From assembly GCF_014596465.1 (NCBI RefSeq), contig NZ_MECK01000545.1, forward strand, positions 1 to 43,864: a DNA stretch of 43,864 bases, given 5' to 3'. Position numbers and translations under genes: made by a program. Under the pieces are notes generated by a model. That model did no database searches and was not told where the DNA came from. It was given only the letters and a program-made list of their open reading frames with translations. The first letter of the stretch is position 1; each line of letters begins with the position of its first letter. Below, piece by piece: positions 8,160-15,904 of the stretch. Origin of the DNA: Streptomyces sp. CBMA123. Its GTDB lineage: Bacteria; Actinomycetota; Actinomycetes; Streptomycetales; Streptomycetaceae.

Positions 8160-8852
8160 ATGCGTATCGCAGTCTTCGGCGCCGCCGGACCGACCGGCCG
8201 CCACCTCACCGACCAGGCTCTCTCGGCCGGCCACGAGGTCGTTGCCGTAACCCGCCGCGCCGGCTCCCTCGTTGAGCGGCCAGGTCTCACTGTGGCGATC
8301 GCCGACGCCACCGATCCGGCGGCTGTCGACGCCGCGATCGCCGGGACGGACGCCGTCCTGTCCGCGTTGGGCGCGCGCTTCAGCAAGGAGGCCGTCACCA
8401 CATACTCGGCGAGCGCCGCTGCCATCACCGGGGCCATGACCCGGCACGGCATCCACCGGCTGCTCGCCGTCAGCTCCAGCATCGCCGACCCGAACTGGCG
8501 TCCCACCGGCGCGCACTTCTTCAACCACGTGCTCGACCCGCTGGTGAACCGGCGTCTCGGCCGCACCCTCCACGAAGACATGCGCCGCATGGAGGTCCTG
8601 ATCCGCCGGACGGACCTCGACTGGACTCTCGTCCGGCCCTCGGGCCTCTTCGAACACCCCGTCGTCACGGACTTCCACACCGCCGAGACCAGCGCCGACG
8701 GCGTCTTCACCGCCCGTGCCGACCTCGCCGCGAGCATGCTGCGCGAGCTGGAGGAACGGAGGTACGTCCGTGCGCACATGGGCGTCATCACCACGGCCGT
8801 GAAGCCGAACATCGCCAAGCTGATCTGGCACGAGGGCGTGAAGAAGAAGTGA
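8160..8852 (+). CDS. NAD(P)-binding reductase (atypical SDR, NmrA-like)
   Basis: A 230-residue Rossmann-fold protein with the dinucleotide loop GAAGPTG (G7-x-x-G10-x-x-G13) directly after the first strand. It is followed by HEVVAVTRR (strand 2 with the phosphate-binding Arg pair) and TDAVLSALG (strand 4). A VSSS strand at about residue 105 and a DLDWTLVRPSGL segment are typical of the NAD(P)H-binding NmrA-like family (PF13460). These enzymes reduce small carbonyls or quinones, or act as redox sensors. The substrate is unknown. It is first in a three-gene operon; its stop overlaps the GTG of the next gene by four bases. A GAAGGG lies upstream at a rather long spacing. Confidence 0.9.
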   Translation: MRIAVFGAAGPTGRHLTDQALSAGHEVVAVTRRAGSLVERPGLTVAIADATDPAAVDAAIAGTDAVLSALGARFSKEAVTTYSASAAAITGAMTRHGIHRLLAVSSSIADPNWRPTGAHFFNHVLDPLVNRRLGRTLHEDMRRMEVLIRRTDLDWTLVRPSGLFEHPVVTDFHTAETSADGVFTARADLAASMLRELEERRYVRAHMGVITTAVKPNIAKLIWHEGVKKK

Positions 8853-9253
8853 CCCGGGCGACCGTCGAACTCCCCGCCGCCACACGGGTGTTCCTCACTC
8901 TCCCCGACACGGCCACCTTCACCACCGTCCGCCCCGACGGCACCCCGCACGTCACCCCGGTCCGCTTCACCTTCGACGCGGCCACCGGCCTGGCCCGGGT
9001 GACCACCCGGGCGGGAGCCCGCAAGGCCCGAAACGTGGCGGAGGGCGGCCCGGCGGCCTGTGTCGCGCTCTGTCAGGCGGACGGCTTCCGCTGGGTCACC
9101 CTCGAAGGCCGGGCCGCCGTCACCGACGATCCCGCGCGCCTGGCCGAGGCGATCCGCCGCTACGCCGCCCGTTACCGCGCGGCCCCGCCGACCCCGCCGG
9201 ACCTGGTCGTCGTCGAGATCGCCGTCGACCGCGTCCTGAGCCTCAACCTCTGA
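8849..9253 (+). CDS. PPOX-class F420/FMN-dependent oxidoreductase
   Basis: A 134-residue split-barrel flavin/deazaflavin protein. The pattern TVRPDGTPHVTPVRFTFD, then RKARNVAEGGPAACVALCQ, then WVTLEGRAAVTDDPARLAEA is that of the pyridoxamine-5'-phosphate-oxidase-like actinobacterial family, often F420-dependent. The length fits the short forms of the family. It starts at a GTG overlapping the stop of the reductase gene (GTGA), a sign of translational coupling. Together with the reductase and the following hydrolase it suggests a small detoxification or catabolic operon controlled by the adjacent TetR protein (inference). Confidence 0.9.
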   Translation: MTRATVELPAATRVFLTLPDTATFTTVRPDGTPHVTPVRFTFDAATGLARVTTRAGARKARNVAEGGPAACVALCQADGFRWVTLEGRAAVTDDPARLAEAIRRYAARYRAAPPTPPDLVVVEIAVDRVLSLNL

Positions 9254-9287
9254 ATCCCCCGCACCGAAAGCGAAGTGACACCCCCCG

Positions 9288-10160
9288 ATGCCCACCCTCC
9301 CCGTCCTTGACTCCACCCTCCACTACCGCGAGTCCGGCGACCCCGACGGGCTGCCGTTCGTCTTCCTCCACGGCAATCCCACCTCCTCCCACCTGTGGCG
9401 GAACGTCCTGCCGGGTGTGGCCGCACCCGGCCGCCGCCTCCTGGCCCCCGACCTCATCGGCATGGGCGACTCCGGCAAGCCGGACATCGCCTACACCTTC
9501 GACGACCACGCCCGCTACCTCGACGCCTGGTTCGACGCCTTGGACCTTGCCGAGGCCGTCCTCGTCGGCCACGACTGGGGCGGCGCGCTCGCCTTCGACC
9601 GAGCCGCCCGTCTCCCGGACCGTGTCCGCGGCCTCGCTTTCACCGAGACGATCATCAAGCCGCTGGTTGGCGACGAGTTCCCGGCGGCAGGACGGGAGTT
9701 GTTCACCCTCCTGCGCACCCCCGGGGTGGGCGAGGAGATGATCCTTGAGAAGTCCCTGTTCATCGAGGGGCTTCCGGAGACGCTGGCCACGCTGCTCGAC
9801 CCTGCCGACCTGGAGGTCTACCGCCGTCCCTTTCCGACCCCGCGGAGCCGTCGCCCGGTGCTGGCGTGGACGCGCATGCTGCCGCTGGACGGCGAACCCG
9901 CCGATGTCGTGGCCCGCGTCGAGCGCTACGACGCCTGGCTGGCCGCCAGCCCCGAAGTCCCCAAACTGCTCGCCGCGTTCGAGCCGGGCCCGGGCGCGAT
10001 GACCGACCAGGGTGCCGTGGCCTGGTGCGAGGAGAACATCGCGGGTCTGGAGGTCTCCCGCCACGGCCCGGCCGGACACCACTCCCCGGAGGACCGCCCC
10101 AAGGAGCTGGCCGCGTCGATCAACGCCTGGGCCGACCGCCACAGGCTGGCACGCCAATAG
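9288..10160 (+). CDS. Haloalkane dehalogenase-like alpha/beta hydrolase
   Basis: A 290-residue alpha/beta hydrolase with the features of HLD-II haloalkane dehalogenases. HGNPTSS (H28-G29-N30) supplies the oxyanion/halide-stabilising Asn. VGHDWGGA provides nucleophile D96 followed by the halide-contacting W97. E120 in FTETIIKP fits the catalytic acid, and H264 in GPAGHHSPED fits the base. The aspartate nucleophile, in place of serine, favours C-halogen or epoxide hydrolysis over esterase activity. The real substrate is unknown. The gene lies 34 bp after the oxidoreductase gene and is last in the operon; only 42 bp separate it from the convergent multicopper oxidase. Confidence 0.88.
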   Translation: MPTLPVLDSTLHYRESGDPDGLPFVFLHGNPTSSHLWRNVLPGVAAPGRRLLAPDLIGMGDSGKPDIAYTFDDHARYLDAWFDALDLAEAVLVGHDWGGALAFDRAARLPDRVRGLAFTETIIKPLVGDEFPAAGRELFTLLRTPGVGEEMILEKSLFIEGLPETLATLLDPADLEVYRRPFPTPRSRRPVLAWTRMLPLDGEPADVVARVERYDAWLAASPEVPKLLAAFEPGPGAMTDQGAVAWCEENIAGLEVSRHGPAGHHSPEDRPKELAASINAWADRHRLARQ

Positions 10161-10202
10161 GCGTCGTCGACCACGACGGGGTTTCCGCAGGTCAGAACCC
10201 TT

Positions 10203-11804
10203 CTACGGGACGACGTCGAGGTAGCTCATCATGCCGTGGTCCTCGTGGGCGGCGATGTGGCAGTGGAACATCCACTTGCCCGGGTAGTCGGCGAAGGCGA
10301 TTCGGATCACCACGGCGCCGGGGGTGCCGTCGACGGCGTGGGGTATCGGGACGGTGTCCTGGCGGTGGGTGTAGGGCTGCGGGGTGCCGTTGACGGAGAG
10401 GACCTGGAAGGCGGTGGTGTGGAGGTGGAAGGGGTGGTCCTCGCCGGAGTGGTTGAGGATGGTCCACTCCTCGACGGTGCCGAGCTTCGCCGGGGTGGTG
10501 AAGGCGGATTCGCCCGCCGCGAACTGCCGGCCGTTGATGTAGAAGGTGTTGCCGTCGGCGCTCTCGGAGAGGTCGACGGTGCGCTGCCGGGTGACGGGGG
10601 CGGCGGCGAGGTCGGCGGGGGCGGTCGGGACGGCGCCGGTGACCTCGGGCAGGCGGCGCAGCCGGTCGCCGGCGATCTTGATCGTGGCCAGTTCGGTGTC
10701 CGGATAGGCGTCGCCCTGGGGGCCGTTGCTGTAGGCGGTGGTGCGCAGGACGGCCTTGGCGGGGTGGGCGCCGGCGGTGACCAGGACGTCGTACCGCTTG
10801 CCAGGGGGCAGCAGCAGGGTGTCGGCGGTGGCCACCCGGGCGACCGGGGCGCCGTCCTCCCCGACGACGGTGAAGTGGTATCCGTCGAGCCGGAGTTGGT
10901 AGAAGATGTCGGCCCCGGCGTTGGCGAGGCGCCACAGCTGGGTCTCGTTCGGCCGCATCGACAGCACCGGCCGCAGCCGGCCGTTGACCAGGCGCACGGT
11001 CGGCTTGCCCGAGTCGATCGACGTGGTGTCGGTGTTCTGCAGGATGTGCCCGGTCGGGTCGAGTTGGACGTCCTTGAGCACCAGGGTGTGCGCGGTGACG
11101 TGGCGCAGGGCAGCCGGGAGCAGGCTGCGGTCGTCGCCGACGACCAGGGCGCCGGACAGGCCGGCGAAGATCTGGTTCTCCACGTCGCCGGCCATGCCGG
11201 ACATCCCCGCCATGTCCGGGGCTCCCGGTGCCGGGCACGTGGGGCCCATGGCGTGGCTGTGGTACCAGAAGGTGCCCTGGGGGTGGTCGGCGGGGATCGC
11301 CAGCCGGTAGGTGGTGTCGGCGCCGGGCGCCACGCACAGGAAGGGGTCGTCGGACTGCCCTTCGGGTGAGACGTGCAGCCCGTGGAAGTGCAGGTTGGTG
11401 GCCACCGGGAGGTGGTTGACCAGGTGGACGGTGACGGTCGTGCCCGGGTTCACGTGGAGGGTGGGGGCGACGAACGAGCCGGTGTAGCCGGCTCCGTAGG
11501 CCTCCCGCCCGGAGATGTCGAACCTGCTCCGGGTGGCGTCCAGGGTGATGGTCACGTTCGGGTCGGCGGCGCTGCCCGCGTCCGCGACGGGCGGGTCCTG
11601 GAACGGCATGCCTGCCCGCATGCCCTGCTCCTGGTCGGCCGTCGAGGGCGGTGGTGGGACGGCGGGCGGCGGGGCGGCCATCGCCTCGGCGCCGAGGGCG
11701 GCCGAGATGAGGACGGCCACGGCGGTCATCGCGTGGATGATCCGCCGGGTACGGCGTAACTGCTGCCGGTCGGGGTCGACCGGAGCCTCGATGTCGCGGG
11801 ACAT
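10203..11804 (-). CDS. Exported multicopper oxidase (laccase/CueO-like)
   Basis: A 533-residue three-cupredoxin-domain multicopper oxidase. All four copper motifs are present in order: LHFHGLH, FWYHSHAMG, HPFHLH and HCHIAAHEDHGMM, which include the type 1 Cys, His and axial Met and the trinuclear His set. A basic RRTRR followed by a hydrophobic stretch at about residues 25-45 forms an export signal, possibly Tat. A Met-rich loop (PDMAGMSGMAGD) after motif two recalls the copper-binding insert of CueO. It probably oxidises phenolics or Cu(I)/metals at the cell surface. The ATG at 11804 has GGAG at suitable spacing; an upstream GTG would only add sequence with no SD. It stands alone, with a long hairpin upstream. 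Confidence 0.93.
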   Translation of the reverse strand: MSRDIEAPVDPDRQQLRRTRRIIHAMTAVAVLISAALGAEAMAAPPPAVPPPPSTADQEQGMRAGMPFQDPPVADAGSAADPNVTITLDATRSRFDISGREAYGAGYTGSFVAPTLHVNPGTTVTVHLVNHLPVATNLHFHGLHVSPEGQSDDPFLCVAPGADTTYRLAIPADHPQGTFWYHSHAMGPTCPAPGAPDMAGMSGMAGDVENQIFAGLSGALVVGDDRSLLPAALRHVTAHTLVLKDVQLDPTGHILQNTDTTSIDSGKPTVRLVNGRLRPVLSMRPNETQLWRLANAGADIFYQLRLDGYHFTVVGEDGAPVARVATADTLLLPPGKRYDVLVTAGAHPAKAVLRTTAYSNGPQGDAYPDTELATIKIAGDRLRRLPEVTGAVPTAPADLAAAPVTRQRTVDLSESADGNTFYINGRQFAAGESAFTTPAKLGTVEEWTILNHSGEDHPFHLHTTAFQVLSVNGTPQPYTHRQDTVPIPHAVDGTPGAVVIRIAFADYPGKWMFHCHIAAHEDHGMMSYLDVVP

Positions 11805-11856
11805 CAGATCTCCGTTGCTCGGGTGGTCCGTGAGGGTTGGTGGGACTGAACGCACC

Positions 11857-11885
11857 AGCCTGATCGTTCCGCCGGTTCTTGACAA
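11857..11885 (-). promoter_or_regulatory. Possible promoter of the multicopper oxidase
   Basis: On the reverse strand TTGTCA (11880-11885) and CAGGCT (11857-11862) are 17 bp apart, each one base from the Streptomyces consensus. The predicted start near 11850 gives a leader of about 45 nt carrying the GGAG SD. No copper-responsive operator was recognised. Confidence 0.4.
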
Positions 11886-11905
11886 GTCCTCAACAATTCA
11901 CGGCC

Positions 11906-11956
11906 GTGCGGATCGCACTCCCGCCCACCCCCGTGGGACGGGAGCGCGATCCGCAC
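11906..11956. terminator. Long near-perfect hairpin between the oxidase and the membrane-protein operon
   Basis: The arms GTGCGGATCGC-CTCCCG and their complement face each other over about 23 bp with two imperfections and a four- to five-base loop. It lies 310 bp after the stop of the reverse-strand operon ending at 12267 and about 45 bp upstream of the predicted oxidase promoter. A transcription terminator for the incoming transcript is the simplest reading; a regulatory role for the oxidase is possible. The 310 bp between it and 12267 shows no supported gene. Confidence 0.55.
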
Positions 11957-12266
11957 GCCGGCCCGGCTCCCCGGCACTCATGTACCGGCCGGGCGGCTGC
12001 ACCCCGCTAACTCCACCCCGTGTCACGGGGACGACGGTGCCACTGGGAGTCCCCTCCGGCGTCCACCGGCGAACCACCGTCACCACCGGGTCCGCCCCGG
12101 CTGCCCTCCGCGCTGAACATCCCCCGGCCCCCTGGGTGGTAGCGGCGGGCTCCCCCGCACAGGCGACGATCATAATCGCCAGCGAGTGGAAACCGCACCT
12201 CCCGGGTGGCACCGACTGGCGAAAGAAGTCGCCGGACAGGCCTCGTCCCGCCAACGGGCTGACGGA

Positions 12267-13499
12267 CTAGACGCCTTCGTCCGCGCCGAGGTCCGCGGCG
12301 AAGCTTCCGCCGAGGTTCCCGCCGCGATCCGCGCCGGGTTCCGCGTCCAGGTCCCAGGCCTGCTGCCGGTAGGCCGCGGCGACGGCGAGCATCCAGGCGA
12401 TCTCCTCGCGCGGAGTACGCCCCCCGGTGGTGGCCCCGAGGGCCGCGGGCGGAGCGGGGGCCGGGAGGTCGCGGGCCCGGTGGCGGACGGCCTCGCGCAG
12501 CCAGCGGGCCTCGACCTGGGCGAGGTCCTCGTCGGCGGCGAGCACCGGCCCGCCCGCTGCGACGGCCGGGGTGTCCTCGCGCAGCACCAGCGCGGCGTCC
12601 CGGATCGCGAAGGCCCGGTGGGCGAGGTCGACCGAGCGGTCGCGGACGGTCAGCAGGTCGCGCAGCCGGCTGCTCGGGGTGCCCAGCACCACCTGCGGGA
12701 CGGCGGCCACCACGTCCGCCCAGAGCGGGTGCAGCCGCCACAGCGCGTACTGGTCGCGCAGGTAGCCGCTCACCGCCCGGACGGGCGGGATGGTGACGCC
12801 GAGGACGAGCAGCACCAGCATCAGCGCCGGCAGCAGCTCGCTCAGCGTGTCCTGGAGCGGCACCGGCTTGCCGTCGGCGTCGAACCGGGTCGAGTCCCCG
12901 TGGGAGAAGGTGAACCAGTACCGGTACAGGGTGTACGTCAGGCCGGTCGCGCCCGCCGCCGCCAGGCAGGTGACCCCGACCCGCAGCGCCCCGGGCGGGA
13001 CGGCGGCCCGGTTGGACCAGAACAGCACCATCGTCCGGGCACTGGCCAGCGCGAACACGGTGTTGAACACGTACAGGTAGGCCTTCACCCCGGGGTCGCC
13101 GAAGTGGGCGTCGATGCCGAAGGCGCCGTCGGCGTCGTGCGGGAGGGCGAAGACGAACAGCAGGGTCAGCGCGACGCCCGCGACCACCGTGAGCAGCAGC
13201 CGGGCACGGGCGGCGCCGGGACGCTCCGGGCGGTGGCGGACCTCCTGGACGTACTCCAGCAGGAAGTACGCCGCGGCGACCCCGGCCAGGTGCTTCAGCA
13301 GCTGGGTGACGTCCCGGATCCCGGTGAGCTCGCCCAGCGCACGCTCGATGAACCCCGGCCGGCAGCTGAGCCCGACGGCGATCGCGCCGAAGGCCGCCCA
13401 CAGCACGCACTTCGCCCGGGTGGTGAAGGCCGAGGGGGCCCGCCAGAGCACGACGCCCCAGATCAGCGAGGGCATCAGCCACGTGAACAGCGGGCGCAT
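12267..13499 (-). CDS. MAB_1171c-type putative membrane transporter
   Basis: A 410-residue membrane protein. The N-terminal half has about seven hydrophobic helices, among them FTWLMPSLIWGVVLW, AKCVLWAAFGAIAVGL and LLTVVAGVALTLLFVFAL. The C-terminal half is cytoplasmic and helical, with a long amphipathic region (LRDLLTVRDRSVDLAHRAFAIRD) and an ending EIAWMLAVAAAYRQQAWDLD. It resembles what actinobacterial annotations call the MAB_1171c family putative transporter; no transport has been shown to my knowledge. The ATG overlaps the stop of the upstream protease gene by ATGA, so the two are translationally coupled. An earlier in-frame start at 14141 would overlap that gene entirely and is rejected. 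Confidence 0.82.
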   Translation of the reverse strand: MRPLFTWLMPSLIWGVVLWRAPSAFTTRAKCVLWAAFGAIAVGLSCRPGFIERALGELTGIRDVTQLLKHLAGVAAAYFLLEYVQEVRHRPERPGAARARLLLTVVAGVALTLLFVFALPHDADGAFGIDAHFGDPGVKAYLYVFNTVFALASARTMVLFWSNRAAVPPGALRVGVTCLAAAGATGLTYTLYRYWFTFSHGDSTRFDADGKPVPLQDTLSELLPALMLVLLVLGVTIPPVRAVSGYLRDQYALWRLHPLWADVVAAVPQVVLGTPSSRLRDLLTVRDRSVDLAHRAFAIRDAALVLREDTPAVAAGGPVLAADEDLAQVEARWLREAVRHRARDLPAPAPPAALGATTGGRTPREEIAWMLAVAAAYRQQAWDLDAEPGADRGGNLGGSFAADLGADEGV

Positions 13500-14086
13500 C
13501 AGGACTTCCTCCACCGGGGTCGGCGAATCGGGTGCAGCAGGCTCGCGGCCAGGCGGTCGGAGGCCGGGCCCGGGTCGGTGGTGGTGCCGACCAGGTCGGC
13601 GAGCAGCAGGGCGAGCATCTCGGCCTCCTGCTCGTCGGCGGTGTGGTAGCTCGTCCGGCCCGCGCCCATCAGCTGGGCGATCAGTTCGGGCGTCAGATCG
13701 GGCAGCAGGGCCGTCAGCCGGGAGAGTTCGAGGGTGCCGGTGTGGCCGCACAGGACGTGGCCCAGCTCGTGCAGCTTGATCAGGTCCTGGTGGGCCGGGC
13801 TGGTGCGTTCCTCGTAGTAGACGACGTCGATGCTGGGCAGCGCGATCCACAGGCCGCAGGGCAGATCGGGGCCGAGCGCGGGCAGCGGCTCCATGACGAT
13901 GCGCCGGCCCCGCTCGCGCTCCAGCGCGGCGCGGAAGCCCTCGACGGTGAAGGGGGTGGGCAGGCTCAGGCCGGAGAGTCGCCGCTCGCAGCGGCGGCGC
14001 AGGCCACGGGGGAAGGCCAAGGCGAGGGTGTTCCTTCGGAGCGGGGGCGGGGCGGGAGCGGGCCCGGGGGCGACGCTCCCGCTCAT
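13499..14086 (-). CDS. ImmA/IrrE family metallopeptidase
   Basis: A 195-residue protein with the zinc-metallopeptidase motif LHELGHVLCGH (H106-E107-x-x-H110) and a downstream ADEQEAEMLA helix whose Glu is the likely third zinc ligand, as in ImmA and IrrE. The preceding strand IDVVYYEERTSPAHQDL is typical of the family. ImmA-type proteases inactivate a partner XRE repressor by cleavage. An XRE regulator is encoded directly upstream and overlaps this gene by ATGA. In Streptomyces such genes are often labelled as a toxin component, which is unproved. The coupled membrane protein downstream makes a signal-protease-repressor module conceivable (inference). Confidence 0.9.
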   Translation of the reverse strand: MSGSVAPGPAPAPPPLRRNTLALAFPRGLRRRCERRLSGLSLPTPFTVEGFRAALERERGRRIVMEPLPALGPDLPCGLWIALPSIDVVYYEERTSPAHQDLIKLHELGHVLCGHTGTLELSRLTALLPDLTPELIAQLMGAGRTSYHTADEQEAEMLALLLADLVGTTTDPGPASDRLAASLLHPIRRPRWRKS

Positions 14087-14679
14087 CTTCCGTCGGGCGG
14101 GCCGGCACTCCGGTCGGCGGCCTCCCGTCCGACGGTGTCACGGTCGGCGGTGTCGCGGTCGGCGGTGTCCGCGTCGCCGCCGGCGTTCTGTTCCAGCCGG
14201 CGGAGGTTGTCGGCGAGCGAGAGCAGCACCCGCAGGCTGCCGTCCGACAGCGCGGAGGCCCGCTTGACCAGGCTGACCACCCCGTCGTTGCCGAGCGCCT
14301 GCGTCAACTCGGCGATCCGCTCCAGCTGGTCGAGTTGCTCGTCGACCACGGCGGCCTTGGCGTCGTCCAGGAAGTAGCTCGCGCCGGCGCCGATCCCGAA
14401 GCCCCGGCCCAGCCAGTCGAGCGTGTCCACCGTGGGGTTGCAGGCCTGGCCCTTCTGGTTCAGGCCGAGGTGGAGGTTGCGCACGGTGTCGCGGGAGATG
14501 ACGTCCCGCCCGGCCAGGCGGTTGATCCGGTCGGCGAGTTCGCGGTAGGCGGGCGGGCGTCCGCCGGATCTGACCGCCTCACGGGCCATCAGCCGGTCCA
14601 CCCGGCGGGCGATGGCCGAGGCGCGCTCCCCCGGCTGCTCGGCCCCACCCGCTGCGTCGCGCGCTGCTGCCTTCACCAT
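14083..14679 (-). CDS. XRE-type transcriptional regulator with repeat tail
   Basis: A 198-residue protein. A helix-turn-helix region lies at about residues 35-75 (YRELADRINRLAGRDVISRD, then TVRNLHLG), followed by TLDWLGRGFGIGAGASYFLD. That layout matches the regulators found beside ImmA/IrrE genes in Streptomyces. The C-terminus has a low-complexity Asp/Arg tail made of DTADR repeats, encoded by an 18-bp tandem repeat at about 14130-14170, which may vary in length between strains. The ATG at 14679 has GGAGGGGGAAG upstream; a more distal start at 14745 lacks one. It heads the three-gene coupled cassette and is the probable cleavage target of the next gene's product (inference). Confidence 0.85.
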   Translation of the reverse strand: MVKAAARDAAGGAEQPGERASAIARRVDRLMAREAVRSGGRPPAYRELADRINRLAGRDVISRDTVRNLHLGLNQKGQACNPTVDTLDWLGRGFGIGAGASYFLDDAKAAVVDEQLDQLERIAELTQALGNDGVVSLVKRASALSDGSLRVLLSLADNLRRLEQNAGGDADTADRDTADRDTVGREAADRSAGPPDGR

Positions 14680-14776
14680 CTGCTTCCCCCTCCGCGGCTT
14701 CGTCACGATACCGTCGGTGTTCGACCGGACGGTAGCGGAAGGCACCCGGGGCGCGGCCCGCGGCGGCCCGCGACGG

Positions 14777-15136
14777 TCAGCGGCCGGGGTGGTGGACGAA
14801 GCGGTAGGTGTCGCGGTCGAGTTCGGTGACCTGCACGCCGATCGCGGCAGGCACCGCGATGTGCTCCCGCAGCACCTCCAGCACCCGGGCGGTCAGTTCG
14901 GTGCGCTGCGCGGCCGTCCGCCCGGCCAGGATCTTCACCTCCGCCAGCACCACCGCCTCACCGCTCGTGCCGTCACCGACGGTGTGGTGCGGGGCCGGGC
15001 GGAACAGGGTCTTGCACTCCGGCACGGTGGTGTCGATCACCTCGGTGACGGCCTTGTGCAGGGCGGCGGCCAGGTCGTCCAGACCGGCGCGGTCGAGGGC
15101 GAGTTCGGCCGAGTGGTCGACCAGGATCTGCGGCAC
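14777..15136 (-). CDS. Tautomerase, 5-carboxymethyl-2-hydroxymuconate isomerase-like
   Basis: A 119-residue member of the tautomerase superfamily, closest in layout to 5-carboxymethyl-2-hydroxymuconate delta-isomerase. The second residue is Pro (PQILVDHSAEL), which becomes the catalytic N-terminal proline after Met removal. A central VLAEVKILAGRTAAQRTEL strand-helix and a C-terminal DTYRFVHHPGR follow. CHMI acts in homoprotocatechuate breakdown, but none of the other genes of that pathway is nearby, so another keto-enol substrate is possible. Starts at GTG with GGAGG five bases upstream. It stands alone between the XRE cassette and a strong terminator. Confidence 0.85.
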   Translation of the reverse strand: MPQILVDHSAELALDRAGLDDLAAALHKAVTEVIDTTVPECKTLFRPAPHHTVGDGTSGEAVVLAEVKILAGRTAAQRTELTARVLEVLREHIAVPAAIGVQVTELDRDTYRFVHHPGR

Positions 15137-15200
15137 GGGGTCCTCCGGGGCGGGGCGGGTGGGCAGCGCCTGACCCTACCCCGCCCCCGGGGCACGGCAG

Positions 15201-15241
15201 CGGGCCCCGGCCGCTGGAACTCGAGGGTCGGCCGGGGCCCG
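15201..15241 (-). terminator. Hairpin terminator after the ribonuclease gene
   Basis: A perfect 11-bp stem (GGGCCCCGGCC at 15202-15212 against its complement at 15230-15240) with a 17-base loop lies 18 bp past the stop of the ribonuclease gene. There is no U-run, as is usual in Streptomyces. Confidence 0.7.
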
Positions 15242-15258
15242 GAGAGCGATGGACGCGG

Positions 15259-15651
15259 TCAGCAGCCGAAGTTGATCAGGCGGAAGGTCGCGTAGTGGTC
15301 GCCGGTGTAGTAGTCCTCCTGGGAGCGCTGGCCGGTGACGATCCGGCGGGTGCCGCGGGTCGGCGCACCGGGCGTGACCACGGTGTACTCGTGGTAGTAG
15401 CCGGACCGCTGGGAGGGCAGCACGCCCTCCTTGTTGGTGAACACCACGCCGTCCTGGCGGTACGGGAACGGCCCGCCCTTGGCGATCAGGTTGAGGGTGG
15501 TCCGGGCCTGGGACGGCAGGGCGGACACGCACACCGTGCCGCTCACCGCGGCGTGCGCCTCGGTGGCGACGGCGACGGGCGCCAGGGTGGCCAGGGAGAG
15601 GACGGCGACGGCGACGGCACGGGTCTTCCACGCGCGTAGAGTTCGGGTCAT
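15259..15651 (-). CDS. Secreted guanyl-specific ribonuclease, RNase Sa type
   Basis: A 130-residue preprotein: signal peptide at residues 1-34 (ending EAHA) and a 96-residue mature enzyme that aligns along its whole length with RNase Sa. With an offset of 34, the catalytic residues are all present: E88 (Glu54), R99 (Arg65), R103 (Arg69) and H119 (His85). The single disulfide pair C41-C130 (Cys7-Cys96) is also kept. The YYHEYTVVTPG and QEDYYTGDHYATF segments are diagnostic. It should cleave RNA after G outside the cell. The ATG at 15651 begins a proper signal peptide. No barstar-like inhibitor gene is seen in the window. Confidence 0.96.
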   Translation of the reverse strand: MTRTLRAWKTRAVAVAVLSLATLAPVAVATEAHAAVSGTVCVSALPSQARTTLNLIAKGGPFPYRQDGVVFTNKEGVLPSQRSGYYHEYTVVTPGAPTRGTRRIVTGQRSQEDYYTGDHYATFRLINFGC

Positions 15652-15787
15652 GCCCCACAGGATGGCGAGCCCCCGGGCTCGCCGGAAGGCACGTTCGGAG
15701 TCTTCATCTCCGGTCAACTCGCTGTACCCGTCGATGACTTGAACCGGCAGGCCAGCCGCCGTGGCAGACCGTGGCAGCCGACGCCGT

Positions 15788-15830
15788 GGGCAGGGCAGGG
15801 CAGGGCAGGGCAGGGCAGGGCAGGGCAGGC
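15788..15830. repeat. Pentanucleotide tandem repeat (GGGCA)8
   Basis: Eight perfect copies of GGGCA plus a partial ninth unit, ending about 75 bp before the ATG of the glycosyltransferase gene. Such runs are prone to slippage. The unit is not a multiple of three, so it cannot be a coding repeat of that gene without shifting frame. Confidence 0.95.
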
Positions 15831-15904
15831 GGGATCGTGGGCGAGTCGGGCGGGCTCGTCAAGTCCGGTGCCGGCCGACCGGACCGCCGGGCAGAATCGC
15901 CCCC

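Noticed and set aside
12267..14141. A 624-residue version of the MAB_1171c-type protein
   Set aside because: The extra N-terminus overlaps the ImmA/IrrE gene entirely, and the ATG at 13499 coupled to that gene's stop gives the natural start.
15761..15904. Earlier start for the glycosyltransferase through the GGGCA repeat
   Set aside because: Would add an Arg/Gly/Gln repeat segment before the first strand of the GT-B fold; the ATG at 15905 fits the family N-terminus.
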